Below, in pieces: positions 21,088 to 32,960 of a DNA stretch of 64,000 nt. Made by a program: the position numbers and the translations under genes. Under the pieces are notes generated by a model that made no database searches, was not told the origin of the DNA, and was given only the letters and a program-made list of their open reading frames with translations. How positions within the stretch are numbered: position 1 is the first letter of the stretch; every line of letters starts with the position of its first letter. Source of the stretch: Diplolepis rosae (Eukaryota; Arthropoda; Insecta; Hymenoptera; Diplolepididae); assembly GCA_030998225.1 (NCBI GenBank), contig JAPYXD010000553.1, positions 2,604,001-2,668,000 of the forward strand, written 5' to 3'.

Positions 21088-22444
21088 CAGGTTGGGCCAT
21101 CTAACATTTGGAATTTGAATCGGCTATAAAAAAAAACTTATGGATACATTTTCGATTGATTGGGCTTTAATCCCATGAATGGCAACTTCGATTTCGTGTT
21201 TCAAGGCCTCAATCGTCTCTAGATGGTTAGCGTAATACTTATTGTCAAATTATGCTTATTTTTTCTTGTAAACGGAAAAGGCATTAATTTATGATCTGAG
21301 TATATTGTAGACAGTTCGCCTCAGAAGTTTACATTTTATTTTATTTTAGACTTAATATTTTCAGAATAGGTGTTTAGAGTTTAGCTGTTATTTTAAATCA
21401 TAAAAATTGTACGTGCGTTTTCCCGAAATAATACTTTCGGAACTTTTACTAGTATTGTCGTCATAAAGTAATTTACGATACTCTCTCGACACTGCAGACA
21501 ACCGTAATAAAGTGTATCGGTTGGAAATTAAGAAAAGGTCCTCCACCATGAGAAAATGCATGAGAAAACAGAGGCAGTAGTTTTAAGAGTAGGGATTTAT
21601 GAAGGTTTGAAAGAACTCTTGGAGTGCATTTTGGAGTAAGTGGTTATGTTTTGCAGTCAGTCGATTTTAAGATAGAGTTGAGATTGGACATTTGTCCCTC
21701 TTGAATACTCGCGCACTTTTATACGTCCTTTTTTTTAGTTTTTTAATCAATATATTTTTTGTAATTTAAACTCGAACTTCGATTTTGTGTTCATTTATTC
21801 ACTTATATTTAACCCCAGTTCCTTATTAAAACACTTATCATTAACGGCTCCCCACAAAAAACGGAGTCAAATCACAGCTCCGAGGCGGCCAATTGACATC
21901 AAAATTTCGGCTGATTATTCAATTTTCGAGAAAGGTGCGCAAAAAATCGATTGTTACGTTCGCTGTGTGGCAAATGGCCCCGTCCTGTTGAAACCAAATT
22001 CCGTCCAAGTCATCCTCTTAAATTTTTGGAATCAAAAATTCGTTGAACATGGCACGGTAACGCTCGCCATTGCTCGTAACGGCGGCTCCTTGCTCATTTT
22101 CGAAGAAAAATGTCCCAATGATGCTATCGTACCAAAATCCGCACCAAACAGTCACTCGTTGTGGGTGCATTGTCTTCTCAATGATGACGTTTGGATTTTC
22201 TGAGCCCCAAATGCAACAATTTTGCTTATTGACCTTTTGCCCAAAAAATTGAAAATGTACTGAAAAATTGGGTTGACTGAATGGGGTATTGTAAGGCCAG
22301 CCGTGTCAGTCACTTGAATGATGTTGTGTTTAATTCTTGAATGGAAAGGTTTAATATTTCTAATAAAACCATACTTTTGAAAAAATATCCTCAAGTTTTT
22401 TTTTATAGCCGATTCAAATTCCAAATGTTAGATGGCCCACCCTG
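21088..22444. mobile_element. IS630/Tc1-like transposon with CAGG ends
   Basis: The left end CAGGTTGGGCCATCTAACAT and the inverted right end CAGGGTGGGCCATCTAACAT pair over about 50 bp, with TA on both sides. The arms continue through TTGGAATTTGAATCGGCTAT. The 1.36-kb body holds a degraded minus-strand transposase. The terminus type matches the elements at 53934-54660 and 60136. Confidence 0.92.
21175..22262 (-). pseudogene. IS630/Tc1-like transposase, degraded
   Basis: Reading downward from about 22260, the frame gives HPQRVTVWCGFW, GTFFFENEQGAAV, then after one stop WFQQDGAICHTA (second catalytic aspartate region) and NWPPRSCDLTP. The last normally leads into the third acidic residue and a YYLWG-like block. 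That block is missing: the frame ends near 21845 and unrelated sequence follows. The last helix region (HLETIEALKHEIEVAI) reappears at 21180-21250, so roughly 0.6 kb of extra sequence splits the gene. The N-terminal DNA-binding part is also absent. The enzyme family cuts and pastes at TA; this copy is dead. Confidence 0.88.
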
Positions 22445-23911
22445 TATATTTACTCTTTTATATTATAAATATTTATTTGCATTTATTTGCGATATAAGAG
22501 TTTGAAATTGTCTACGAGGACACCTGTCGACAACGTATCCTATCTGATACGCGACTAGTGATCCTCCGATAATGTAGGCAGTGACAAAAATTTCAAATTC
22601 AACTAATTAATTGTAAATATTATTATATATTCTTATTCAAATTGAATAAACATTTTATAAAAAAAGTCAACTTCGATAAGGCTGAGAATCGTTAATGAAT
22701 ATTTTAAAAAAGTTGGAAAGACCTTGGAATTTAAAAATTTGTTTGCCCCATGAAAACTTAAATTATTACAATACTAGGAACATGCGTGCTTATAAGCTCT
22801 ATTGAGAATCAATATTCTACTTAATCAAAACGAAATTAGTCAGTTTAATCGTTATAAATTGCTTTTCATTCAATTCAACTTTATTTAATTATTTTCAAAG
22901 GCCTTCAGTAGGTTAAGACGTCACAAATTAACGACAATATAGCTGGAGGTTTTATTTCGGAATGAGTTACCCAACTTGAGAGACCAATCCAACAAAGCTT
23001 CATGAAGTTGAGAAAAAATAAACACCCAGTGAATTAGTCTATTGGTGGACGTAGTCAACTCATAAAATAAAATAAAAATGATGATACTTCAGTGACTGGA
23101 AATAAGAGTGAATGTTATCAGCAACACAGTAAGAAAATCCTGACTTTAGTTGTAAATCTTTTGGAACCCTCTTTAAACTACTCTTATTTGAAATTGCTGC
23201 ATCAGTCATAGTTTACCGAGAGGTAAAAAAACTCGACCAATGAAGTGTGCACTGACATTACATTTCAACTTATTTCACCGAATTCACTGATTTCAAGGCC
23301 ATATAATATCAATTAGCCATTTAAATATCATATTTCAAGGTTTTATCGTCAACTTCTTTCTTTCGCAGAACAAAATAGACGGTTTTTGAAAGAATAAGCA
23401 AAAAATTAATCACCTCCATAAAGCAACATTCGTACGATTATCACTTTTGCATTATGTTTTCGTACAGGTTAGCAATGTGCTGTTCAAAATTTCAATGATA
23501 AATTTATTCTTTCAGTTTCAAAACCTGAATTTTTTTATCCATGAATTTTTTAACGAAACTTATAAACCAATCTAATAATTTAAAAAAAAATAACAATATT
23601 AATTAAAAGCAGTGTCTTCAAGAAAAAAAAATGAATAATTAATAAAATATAAATACTCCTTATGAAAAACAATAATAAGATCAAGAAAATTCTGAGTTTG
23701 GTTTCCGCAAACTTTTTTCGAAAATAATCATTATTTCTTGTTGAAATTTTTGGGACGTGATAATGGACCTGCTGAGTTAAGTCACGTGGCTTCTGTTTAG
23801 ATTAAATAATTTTAAAAAATTTATTCACTATAATACCGACATGATTTACTTTGAGAGATCTCATTGCAAATATTAAAAAGTATAATTTTCTGAAGCGGCA
23901 CATTGCTTGTA
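22445..23911. other. AT-rich intergenic stretch
   Basis: Besides the short repeat at 22558-22625 that it shares with 16243-16310, nothing is recognised. No open frame carries a known motif. Confidence 0.5.
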
Positions 23912-24134
23912 TATAATGTACTTACAGTTTTGAACGTTCATTGAACGATGACAAAAATTTTTTTTCAATAAAAAAATTAATTATTATATTTATATTTAGG
24001 GCCCTTCAAATATACAATCGTTCATGAACAGTACACTATTTTTTAATTTTCTGCACCAAAAACTAATCATTTAGTTTAAAAGAAAAATTTTTCTATCGTT
24101 CAATGAACGTTCAAAACTGTAAGTACATTGTATA
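23912..24134. mobile_element. Foldback MITE with GAACGTTC ends
   Basis: TATAATGTACTTACAGTTTT followed by GAACGTTCATTGAACGAT pairs with the right arm ATCGTTCAATGAACGTTC, AAAACTGTAAGTACATTGTA. About 45 bp of each arm match. The pairing extends into TATA-like flanks, so the exact TA border is ambiguous. No coding content. Confidence 0.8.
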
Positions 24135-24308
24135 TAGGTATATATATGATTTGATTCTATTGCCAATTTGCTTATTTTCATTTCTCATATTTTATCTAAA
24201 AAGACATGTTGAATAATAATGTCTACTTACACATTGCAATATATTCTAGTACAAAATACGACCTCCTATTGGTCATAAGTTGACGTATTCCTCGTACATG
24301 CGAACTCG

Positions 24309-25598
24309 AAAATATCTCTAAAAAATATTTGATACAAATGTTTTGTAGTCTTAAGAGATCTATCTTACGATGCAAACGTAGACTGGCCCTGGGACCCAAG
24401 TTAATGTTTTTTAAATGAAAAGACGTATTTTTTATTCCGCATTCTTCTTCCAGACGATTTTCTCCAACCAAACATGTGGTTGGTTTTGAGCCTTAGGGTC
24501 AATGTGGTCCTCAATGGCCTAAAGTTTTTTTTATTAGTGACCTCCCTAGGTATTCCAAATACATGCTCAGGATGATTGTGCTTTTCCGGATGATGCATAA
24601 TGAGTACACTCAAGTCGAATAGTAGAGGAGCTGGGTTTAGGAGCTTCCTAGAATTAGTTTGGCGGTGGTGCGGTACTGTAACAAGAAAAGTGGCAGTGCC
24701 ACTACGTCGTGTTCGCTTCATTTCTATCAAGGTTATACGTACGAAATGAGTGAACAAAGGCAAAGAAAACGCTTATTATTTAAAGAAAAGTATGACATTT
24801 TCAAAAAAATTAACCCTCCGTTACTAAACATATGAGGGATTTCCTCAGTGGGGTCAGTTTTTTCAAAATAACTTCTAATTTACGCTTCACACAGTCTGGT
24901 CCGTTTGATTACCTTTCCACGAATTATTCCTGAAGTTTTTTGTACAACTGGGGGAAAAAAAAATGATTTTGCAAGTGTAAAGTTTGATGCCCGAGCAAAG
25001 CGATGATAATAACCACACGAGTAAAATTAATGCATTTTTCTACTAGCGGGCCATAAAGTGGACTTTATTGCCCCGTTCGGGGCAAACAAATCCACTTTCT
25101 GGCCCGCTAGTAGAAAAAAAATCGTGTGCAACACGGGAAAAACATTTATTTTACTCGTGTGGTTGTTACCCTCGCTTTGCTCGGGCATCAAACTTCACGC
25201 TCGCAAAATAAATTTTTTTTTCCCTAGTTGCACAATGTACTATTGTTTGCTCTGCACGGGGCAATAAAATTCACTTTATGATCCACTAGTAGAAAAAGTT
25301 AATTTTCGGTCTGTAGGGAGGTCTCCAATCAGAAAAAAATGACCTTAAACCGTCAAGGCCAAAATTTACCCTTAGACTTAAAACCACTCACATGTTTGGA
25401 TATTAGAGGAAATCATGCGAAAGAAGAATGCAGAACAAAAAATTCGTGTTTCCATTTTGAAAAATTAACTTGGTTTCCATAGAACCCAAACTAGGTCCTG
25501 GGGTCAGTTTCTGATTGCACTGCAAGATAGATCTCTCGGGAAACACAAATCTTATCTATTGAACATTTTTTCAAAAAATTCAATCCCTTCGAGATATT
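24309..25598. repeat. Large inverted duplication, ~1.3 kb
   Basis: Sequence at 24309-24548 is found inverted at 25313-25598. Shared words include CCACATGTTTGG, AGAAGAATGCGGAA, CATTAACTTGG, AAGATAGATCTCT and TAGGGAGGT. The right copy runs on to CACCCTGTATA at 25622, a terminus seen on Tc1/mariner-like elements. Between the arms sits a second, independent palindrome (24938-25233). Short open frames on the minus strand here follow the repeat and are not genes. Confidence 0.75.
24938..25233. mobile_element. Palindromic foldback element
   Basis: The two halves pair over nearly the whole length around the centre GCCCCGTTCGGGGC at 25072-25085. Arms contain TTTGATGCCCGAGCAAAGCG, ACCACACGAGTAAAAT, TCTACTAGCGGGCC and AAGTGGA. 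A partial third copy of the inner arm follows at about 25245-25298 (GGGGCAATAAAATTCACTTT). It has no coding capacity and would form a cruciform or long hairpin RNA. Confidence 0.85.
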
Positions 25599-25620
25599 TA
25601 ATTGTCCCGCTTCTTTTTAT

Positions 25621-26970
25621 ACACCCTGTATATCAAATATATATTTCCAGGATAATTTCTTGCTTTTCTTATATGAAGTTTTGCTTTTATGCAAAAAGGG
25701 ACCTAAGTCCAATTACTTTTTTGAATTTAAAAAAAAACCAACCTGTTATATGGCCAAGAGCAATATAGGTTTTAATAGTTTTCATTGAGAAAAACACTTT
25801 AAAATTTTATGGCTCAGATCTTTTCAAGCCGAGTGTGGACTTATGTGTGTTGGATAATAATTCATTGCAATAGTTTTTTGTTTCCACAAACTACATTTAT
25901 TTAATCACTTATCGTTCTTTCAAGTTGACATTACATTGCTTGATTTTCACATAATATTATGATTTTTCTACATTTCAATTTTCAAGCCACTGCACTTGAT
26001 TTTAGTGACTAATTGATTTTATTCACTTTAATCTGTTTCAGTGATATTTAATGATTCAACCCAAGAATCAAGAAACGATTGGTTGAAATTTCTGTGAATT
26101 GCGTATCTTAAAATTTATGAATTAAGGCTTCCGAATCTGCAGTTAAATCTGAGAACGATTGCATCGAAACATTGTTGAATTGTGTTCAGGACTTTTGAAT
26201 CGTATACATTTGTTTCAATCACGTTGAATCTTACTTTTACGACTAAGTGACACAGTCCACAAAATTTTAATCTTGAAGATACATTTCGTAAATTGTTCAT
26301 CTCAATTTTGAAATTACGATTAACGTCAGTAAAATAAATTCATACGATTGGAAGAAGCATGAAAACAATTGAACAAACCGATTAAAATTTATACAACACA
26401 ATTAAACGTAAAAATTTTGATTCTGCAATTTAAAAATAGGCAATTCACAGTGATTTTAGCCTATTGCTTTTTGTTTACTGGGAATCTCTCGATTTAGGTT
26501 GAAAGTGCAAGATCTAAATTTCGCGACACCCAGTACGTCGTGCATCGATCCGTTTTCTGTTCTGCAATAGGTCAGACGTGGCCTTGGCAATACCCTTGAG
26601 ATTCAGGCTCGAGTTTGCTAGCGTTTCACAGCCGCAAGCATTGCTTTTAATTCCACTGCTTTTTTCGTTTTCTTTCTTTTTCCAGCAATTAACTTTAGTT
26701 TCTGGTATATCTAGAATTCAAGTTATTTAAAGAATGTTATTGAATTTTATGCAGATATACCATCTATTTTTAGAAATATTAATAGTTTTTCTTTTAAATT
26801 ATATATTAATTTGAAAGTTAGGAAGAACTTTATCCAAAACGAATCACCAAATTTTATGTCGATAATATATTTGAGAAAATTTTTTTAACTATAAATGATC
26901 TGTAGAAAAAAGTTCGTGGAAAACCTTATTAACGTGTTTTCTAGGTTAGAGGACACGCGGCCCTGGTAAC
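25621..26970. other. Intergenic, no gene seen
   Basis: A TACACCCTGTATAT word near 25619 is an orphan CAGGGTG-type terminus. The segment 26460-26640 is GC-richer but shows no frame or TIR. Nothing else is supported. Confidence 0.45.
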
Positions 26971-27068
26971 ACGTTATAAGTTTGTCACTGACCTGTACCT
27001 GATAATCATGTCATTGCATGATTATGACGTTCTGGTTAGTGATAAACATGTTAACGTGTTACCTGGGG
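26971..27068. repeat. Palindrome of about 98 bp
   Basis: CCTGGTAACACGTTATAAGT pairs with the inverse of GTGATAAACATGTTAACGTG and TTACCTGGGG. The arms also contain CATGATTAT and ATAATCATG near the centre. It is short and has no coding capacity, consistent with a small foldback MITE. Confidence 0.7.
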
Positions 27069-28054
27069 GACTTGTCGTTGCATTATAACACGTGTGCTCC
27101 ACGTACACTCATATAAAACACATTCATGCATCATGTTAAAAGTGAGAAATTACGTATCTAAAAACGCTGTTCTCTAATACCTGACACTTAAAAGCTCTTC
27201 ATTTATTTTCATCTGCTACATTTTTTTTGCAATGAAAAAATTTGGAACTTTTACCGTTTTCGTAATATTTACAAGAAACCAGTTTTTTGTTCCTCAAAAC
27301 TTGTTCGATGAACGAAAAAATTAAAGATTAAAATTTATAATTATAATTATAATTATGATTATAATTCGCTCACTATTCACTAACCGTTCGCTGACCATTC
27401 GCTGACTTCGTAATAATGTGAAAAAGAGGAGCATAAAAAACATTTAAATTGTTACTATTATGATATTCCGGTAAATTTTGAGTTTGAAGGTTTCAAAGTT
27501 AATACACGGAGAAACTCTTGATTATAAAATTTAGTATTATTATATTTATTTTTACTAAAAGTCAATGGGAAACGAAGATATATCGTCAGTTTCTTAAAAA
27601 TTACTATTTTGAATATTAAACTATGGAGTTACTAATAATATTGGAGAAAATAGTGAAATAATTTTACTTATGCCTAAAACCAAAGCAAGTTTTATTTCCT
27701 GAAATAGTAAAATCGTGATCGACACATCGAACGAATTATATTGAACTAAACCCAATAAATGTTTTATTAATTTCTAAAAAAAGAATTTCAAATTTACAAA
27801 AGACAATAGTAAAGTCACATTTTCTGTCTAATCGAATTTTATTTTTATTACTATTGACAATGGTAATTTCTCTAAAATATTTTGGAATTTATATAATTCA
27901 AAAGACCAATTCTTGCATTGATAGTTTTACTTTTTATTCATATAGGTATCACTTATTTCTAGTTTCAATTTGCCATCATAGATATTAATCTTTGCAACTC
28001 TCAATGGTAATTTATAAAGTTGCACTATATTTACAATTGGTTCTGATAAAGTAC
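27069..28054. other. AT-rich intergenic stretch
   Basis: TTATAATTATAATTATAATTATGATTATAATT at 27337-27366 is simple sequence. CACGGAGAAACTCTTGATTA at 27505 and AATGGTAATTTCTCTAAAAT at 27858 might be ends of a decayed MITE, but the arms pair too weakly to call. Confidence 0.45.
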
Positions 28055-28377
28055 CACTCAGAAAAAATATTTGATTGACTCAATAAAATTATTTGTTCCA
28101 AACACTTTCTTTGATGTAAAGAAATGTTTTGTTTTAATGAAACAAAATTTGTTTGATGCAAACAACATATCTTTGGACCAAATAAATATTTGTTTGAATC
28201 AAATAAATTTCTGCCTTAAATTAAACAAATTATATCTTTGACCATATATCAATGCATTAATTTCTTTGCTTTGAAGAAAAATTAATTTGATTTAAACAAA
28301 TATTTATTTGGTTCAAAGATATTTTGTTTGAATCAAACAAATTTTATTTCATTTAAACAAATCATTTTTTTCTGTCT
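28055..28377. mobile_element. Foldback MITE, CACTCAGAAAAAA type
   Basis: The left end CACTCAGAAAAAATATTTG pairs with the right end, read inversely as GACAGAAAAAAATGATTTG. Inside, AATATTTGTTTGAATCAAAT pairs with TTGATTTAAACAAATATT, and further AAACAAATTT words complete a long hairpin. The terminus is related to, but distinct from, the CACTGAG MITEs. Confidence 0.68.
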
Positions 28378-28579
28378 TAAACTGTCATTACATGTAATAA
28401 AAGTTTTTTCAGTAAAGAATATTCAATTTGAAATATATTCCTCATTCATATATTATTACGAGGATAGCGAATGGTCAACCTACGGTTAGTGAATGGTGAG
28501 CGAATTCGCTGTCCGTTCACTTGACCGGGTCCGAGGGCAATCAATCGAAAAACATCAATAATTTTTTTTTAAAACACGC

Positions 28580-28802
28580 ACTAAAGAAGAACTTTGAGTC
28601 CCTGTAGAGCAGTAGTATGGACGTTGGCACTCAGCCTACGTTTTTGACATTGGTATAGTATTCATGTACGCCTATTTCAAATTTGCCACCGAGTAAGTAC
28701 TATGTTTATACATATTATTGATATAACATTTTCGCAGTCCACCGAGTCGTTAATTGACACTCTCAATACTGCTCTACAGACACTCAAAACACTTCTTTAA
28801 GA
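28580..28802. mobile_element. TIR element with CTAAAGAAG ends
   Basis: CTAAAGAAGAACTTTGAGTC and CCTGTAGAGCAGTA at the left pair with TACTGCTCTACAGACACTCA and AAACACTTCTTTAAG at the right. Each arm is about 38 bp. The interior (about 145 bp) has no coding content. No target duplication was resolved. Confidence 0.75.
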
Positions 28803-28875
28803 GGTATTTGCAAAATAGTATGTCGTGTGAGCTATGGAGCTCGGCCATTTTCAGACTCGACCAATGTATTCAGTC

Positions 28876-29409
28876 TAGGGATGGGCGATCTTCAAAAATC
28901 GTTACCTTTTTCTGAAAATTTTTAATTTCTGTAAAAAAACCTTTTTTTAAAATGTTTTATAACATTTGGAGATATAATTGTTACTTGCATATTTTGTGAA
29001 TTTAAATTATCAAAATAAAAAAGTGATTATATCATTAAAAAAGCAAATTAGGCTTAAAAAACACACTATAATTGCCAATCAGGAACGTTTTTTATTTTTT
29101 TAAATTGCACAATTTCTAAAGCAATGCGTATTATTAATGATAAAGTTTCTTACATAAATATGAAGTATTACTATAAAGTTTATGATATTAATATACTTTG
29201 TATATCACATTAAGGATATTCTCGTGGTCGACCCCTTGATCTCACTTTTAAACTAAAGAACAGTTCATAGGAACAGTTCATAGAAACAGGAAAAAGGAAA
29301 AAAAGAAAGGAGAATCATTCGTAAAAATCTAAAAAAATATCGATCCAATCGATTAATCGAGTAAAAAATATCGATCTTCGTAGAATTGAATCGAGATCGC
29401 CCATCCCTA
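28876..29409. mobile_element. hAT-type MITE, copy 2
   Basis: The element begins TAGGGATGGGCGATCTTCAA and ends with the inverted TAGGGATGGGCGATCTCG. Flanks ATTCAGTC (28868-28875) and ATTTAGTC (29410-29417) match at seven of eight bases, an eroded 8-bp target duplication. About 280 bp (29130-29405) are the inverse of 483-785 in copy 1. The other half differs and lacks the 230-bp block found at 790-1018 and 8184-8411. No transposase is encoded. Confidence 0.85.
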
Positions 29410-29417
29410 ATTTAGTC

Positions 29418-30790
29418 CACGTCTCCACCTTGCGCGCGCTGGGTTATAACTATTTTGTTTATAATAATATTTACTTTTTTATTTTTTATTTTTTAGTTAA
29501 TTCCAGAATACTATAAACGTAATTTCTTTCTGGATTCATAAAAAAATTACAAAAATTGGCTAAGTTGTCGCGAGTTTAAGTGAAAAAAACGAGAAATCGG
29601 TAAAAAATACAACATTTTTTTATTGCAAAAAAATGGGCAATGAAGTTCTGTATTGGAATATAGTATTTTTTTTAAATTCGAATTTGTAATTTGATTTTCA
29701 AATGGCAAGGGACCTTTCTACTCCCAGAGAAATAATTTCACGCGCCTCTCTTTGATGCGGCAGCTCAATCAATAATGAAGAGTGTTTTGCTAATTCAGCT
29801 AAACAAAATGGTTAGCTTCAAGCATTCATATTGATAATCGTTTGACTATATCTAACCTCCAAAACTAAACACTGCGCATCTATCCAATGGAATTCTAACC
29901 TTCTTCCATCTATTGCAATCATATAAGTTTGCATGTTTGTATTAAAAATATATGACTGGAGCAGTTATATTATTTCACGTGTAATCGTTCGTGTAAAATA
30001 GATATACAGTTTGGTTGCATCTGAGCCAGACAAACTTTTTTGCTGGAATAGCCAGAAAGTTATCTGTATTCGCAATATATGTTTTTCATTAAGTCACTCA
30101 GATCTAAACAATCAGACAGTTCTACTATAATTTTTTCGACATAGCCATAAACACTCATTTTATGTGTAATTATCAAGTTGAACTTCTTGGTTGCACCTCC
30201 TAAAGATGATCAGCTTGACCATCCAGAAGACTATCCTATAGTTGGCTGTTAAATATGGTCAACCTGACACTACATATTCAGATTGATCTTCCACTTTGCT
30301 CCATGCATAGCTTCAGCTCGTTTCTGGTTAATTTTGGTAATTTTTTGTTAGAATGGTCAGTAGAGAAATTCAATTTCCTTCAGAACAGATAAATTACTAT
30401 ATTTTATTCAATCATTTGTATCGACTTCCGATCGATCGATTTTTCGAGATTTCGATACCTTCAATATTTGGTGATTGGGATACAATCAATGAATATCTTG
30501 TTACTGCTTTGATATCCTGATTTTTTCCAATCACCATAAACATTGAAATCTATTAAATAAATTAATTTCTGTGTAGAAGTTTTAAATAATCATAAATTAT
30601 AACAAAATTCTTGAAATCTTACTGAGTAGAAAGAACATTTGATAAACATAATTTAAGATAGCTCATTCATGTAAAAAATCCTTCATCTCTTGTCACTGAA
30701 GTATCCATTACGGTTTTTTTCACGCAAGATTCAGGTCGGTTTAATCGAGTCGTTTATGCTTATTGCTTCACTGCTCACGTTTATTTGTAG
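29418..30790. other. Intergenic, no gene seen
   Basis: No domain or complete element recognised. GATTTCGATACCTTCAATAT with GGTGATTGG, and CCAATCACC with ATTGAAATC at about 30448-30556, form a short imperfect inverted repeat. Confidence 0.45.
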
Positions 30791-31020
30791 AATGTGACGA
30801 GTGCGTTTTACAATACAGCGACAAGCAGAGCTGTACCTGGCCAAAGAAGTAAAAAATGCCATATAGTTAACGATATACCAAATAGAACCAAAAGAAGAGA
30901 AGAAGACGTAAAGAAATATATGCAAGTTGTACATTTCATGATATGGAAGCCACGTCCTTGTTTTGAAGTGTTTAAAAATGAATTTGAATCTGTAGGTGAC
31001 ATTGTTAAAGCTTGTGAATT
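30791..31020 (+). CDS. Possible host exon, product unrecognised
   Basis: A 230-bp open segment is preceded by an acceptor-like TTTATTTGTAG and followed by the donor-like GTGAGA. It encodes about 76 residues starting NVTSAFYN, with a basic stretch (PGQRSKKC, PNRTKRREE) and then an aromatic, acidic C-terminal half. Composition and codon use look more like coding DNA than anything else outside the transposons. No domain is recognised. If the donor is not used, the frame stops at TGA 31022-31024. The following 31026-31135 segment is also GC-richer and open, so the exon may extend or be followed by another. A transposon origin is not excluded. Confidence 0.35.
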
Positions 31021-31611
31021 GTGAGAAGTGACATTTCACGGATACAGAAATATGATGAAGAAGGAGAAGCCGATGATGTCAGTGACCGCCATCATCCAGG
31101 GAGCACAGGCCCAACACTGGGCACGAGGAACTTGTACGTACTTTTTCAAATTTGACCAAAATTCTCAATAGGTTTTCATAATTTTTTTTAACATTTCGGA
31201 AGGATTCAGAAATATTGAAGTAAATCAAAATGAAAAAAAAAGTTTAAAAGTTTATACCGCACATAAGACGATTTATTTCAATGCATATCGAAATAAAAAT
31301 TGGATAAATCTACATATATATATATATTTTTTTTAAATTCATATATTTCAATGTGTTTTTATTTATACTAATAACTAGTTGTGAATCAATAAGCATTTGC
31401 ATATAAAATCATACTTGAAACAGTTTACATGCCATAAAAGTAATTCTTAGTTTTGAACAAATGTATTTCACAGATTGCATTTATTTGGGCAAAGAGTATT
31501 TATTACAGCTAGTAGTAAATTTGTACCTGATTTGATTAAGAGCTCTAAATTAGCACGTTTCTTTGTATAATATCATATAGCTGGAACATCGAAAAAAAAG
31601 CATGCTTCAAT
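31021..31611. other. Intergenic, GC-richer start then AT-rich
   Basis: The first 115 bp continue the composition of the possible exon and are open in two frames. From 31140 on it is AT-rich with a (TA)n run near 31312-31327. Nothing else is recognised. Confidence 0.4.
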
Positions 31612-31945
31612 ACCCAGTTGGAAATTTACAACCGGCTTGGTACTGCGACAGTACCGCAGAAGGATATTCATTACTGGCGTGGTACTGGCATAGTGCTGGC
31701 ATAAGTACGGCCTATCACCGGCGCGGCTCCGGAAGGTAATTTGGCTGGAAGTTTTCCATCGGTACTGGCGCGGTATTCGACATCGGTACCATACTAGCAC
31801 TGAAATCCGTACTGGTTCAGTACTGCATTACTCCTAAGTCTGTTGTTAGCCGACACTTGGTGTTAGGACTGGGGCTTTACTATTCCAGTACCGCGCCAAC
31901 CCTCGGCCTGGTACCAACTGTCCAGTCTCAACACGAATGGGGAAT
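31612..31945. repeat. TACTGG-rich repeat, short copy
   Basis: It starts CCCAGTTGGAAATTTACAAC, similar to the CAGGTGGAAATTTACT start of the element at 52865. It then carries many TACTGG and CCAGTA words (GGTACTGCGACAGTACCG, GGTACTGGCATAGTGCTGGC), and ends near GGTACCAACTGTCCAG. The words occur in both orientations. The 75-codon minus-strand frame across it lacks motifs and reflects the repeats. Confidence 0.65.
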
Positions 31946-32442
31946 TTAAACAATCACCAAACAATTTTTGAAATGCATTGATGTTAGTTATAAACTAACT
32001 GAATATTTTTTCACCGTCTGTGAGAGAACAAAGATCCGGTACCCGTAGCCACCTATTAAGAATCTAAAGAAATTGCAATTAAAATTGTAAATTAAAATAT
32101 CGGAAAAAGCGAGGTTTGCCGAGGATCACGTTCAGCAACACTCGGCATCCATTGGATATGATTGCAAAATTAGTATAGTCCATAGTAAATTATCCTATCT
32201 TAGATTTTACCACAAAGAATATCAAAACTTGTAACGTTGAAATAGATGAATTTGAAATAAGAACAGTAAACTTTACTGTTGCTGTAACGAAATCTAAAAC
32301 AGTTACTAAATTGTCCCTATTTTACCAATCATTTATGTAATTTTTCTATCATAAGGTTTCTTTGTGTATTATTCAAGGACAACAAACTCGTGTCTTTATT
32401 CAAAGAAATCATTTCTTTAGGGGAAATTTCTTTAATATAAAT
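31946..32442. other. Intergenic, no gene seen
   Basis: AT-rich sequence up to the copia insertion site. Nothing recognised. Confidence 0.5.
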
Positions 32443-32818
32443 TGTTGGAGATCTACATTTTATAAATATTGACCTAATGATACGATCACGTGTTGAAGCG
32501 TGAACGATGCGTTCTAACGTTTCAAGTGTCGCCATAACATTACTCTTTGGCGGCAAAAATGAATCGATGAACGTATTCAAGGTACTATAAAAGTGTTTAG
32601 TTCAACTTGATTATCGTATCGCGATAATTATTTTTAAGATATATATGAGTAAGGGCTAATGCATAGTCGTCATCTTTCCTGAAATATTTTCTCTTAGTTT
32701 CAGCAGGTTACTCGTACAGAAAAGACGTATCCTTTCTTGTGCTGTAAATTTAATAAAGTCAAAGTACATTTTGATCATTGTGTTTTACTAATAGTATATT
32801 AACCTCCCATTTCCAATA
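32443..32818 (+). repeat. copia 5' LTR
   Basis: This 376-bp LTR starts TGTTGGAGATCTACATTTTA and ends CATTTCCAATA. It shares nearly every base with the 3' LTR; visible differences include CACGTG versus CACGTA early on and GTGTTTTACTA versus GTGTTTTTACTA near the end. The ATAAAAGTG word near 32587 is a plausible TATA-like promoter element and AATAAAG near 32752 a plausible polyadenylation signal. Confidence 0.95.
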
Positions 32819-32833
32819 GGTTATGGGCCCAGG
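32819..32833 (+). other. Primer binding site
   Basis: GGTTATGGGCCCAGG directly follows the 5' LTR. In copia elements this complements an internal part of initiator methionine tRNA, used as half-tRNA primer for minus-strand DNA synthesis. Position and sequence fit that pattern. Confidence 0.85.
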
Positions 32834-32960
32834 TTGCTCTTTTAAATAAACTGTACTGTTTTAATTTTGTTTTCCGCTTTTAAAACTTTTCTGAAAGCGT
32901 GAAGTGTTTGCTGTTGATTATAAAGATTAAGTGACAATTACTTGTGTTTTACAAGTGTAA

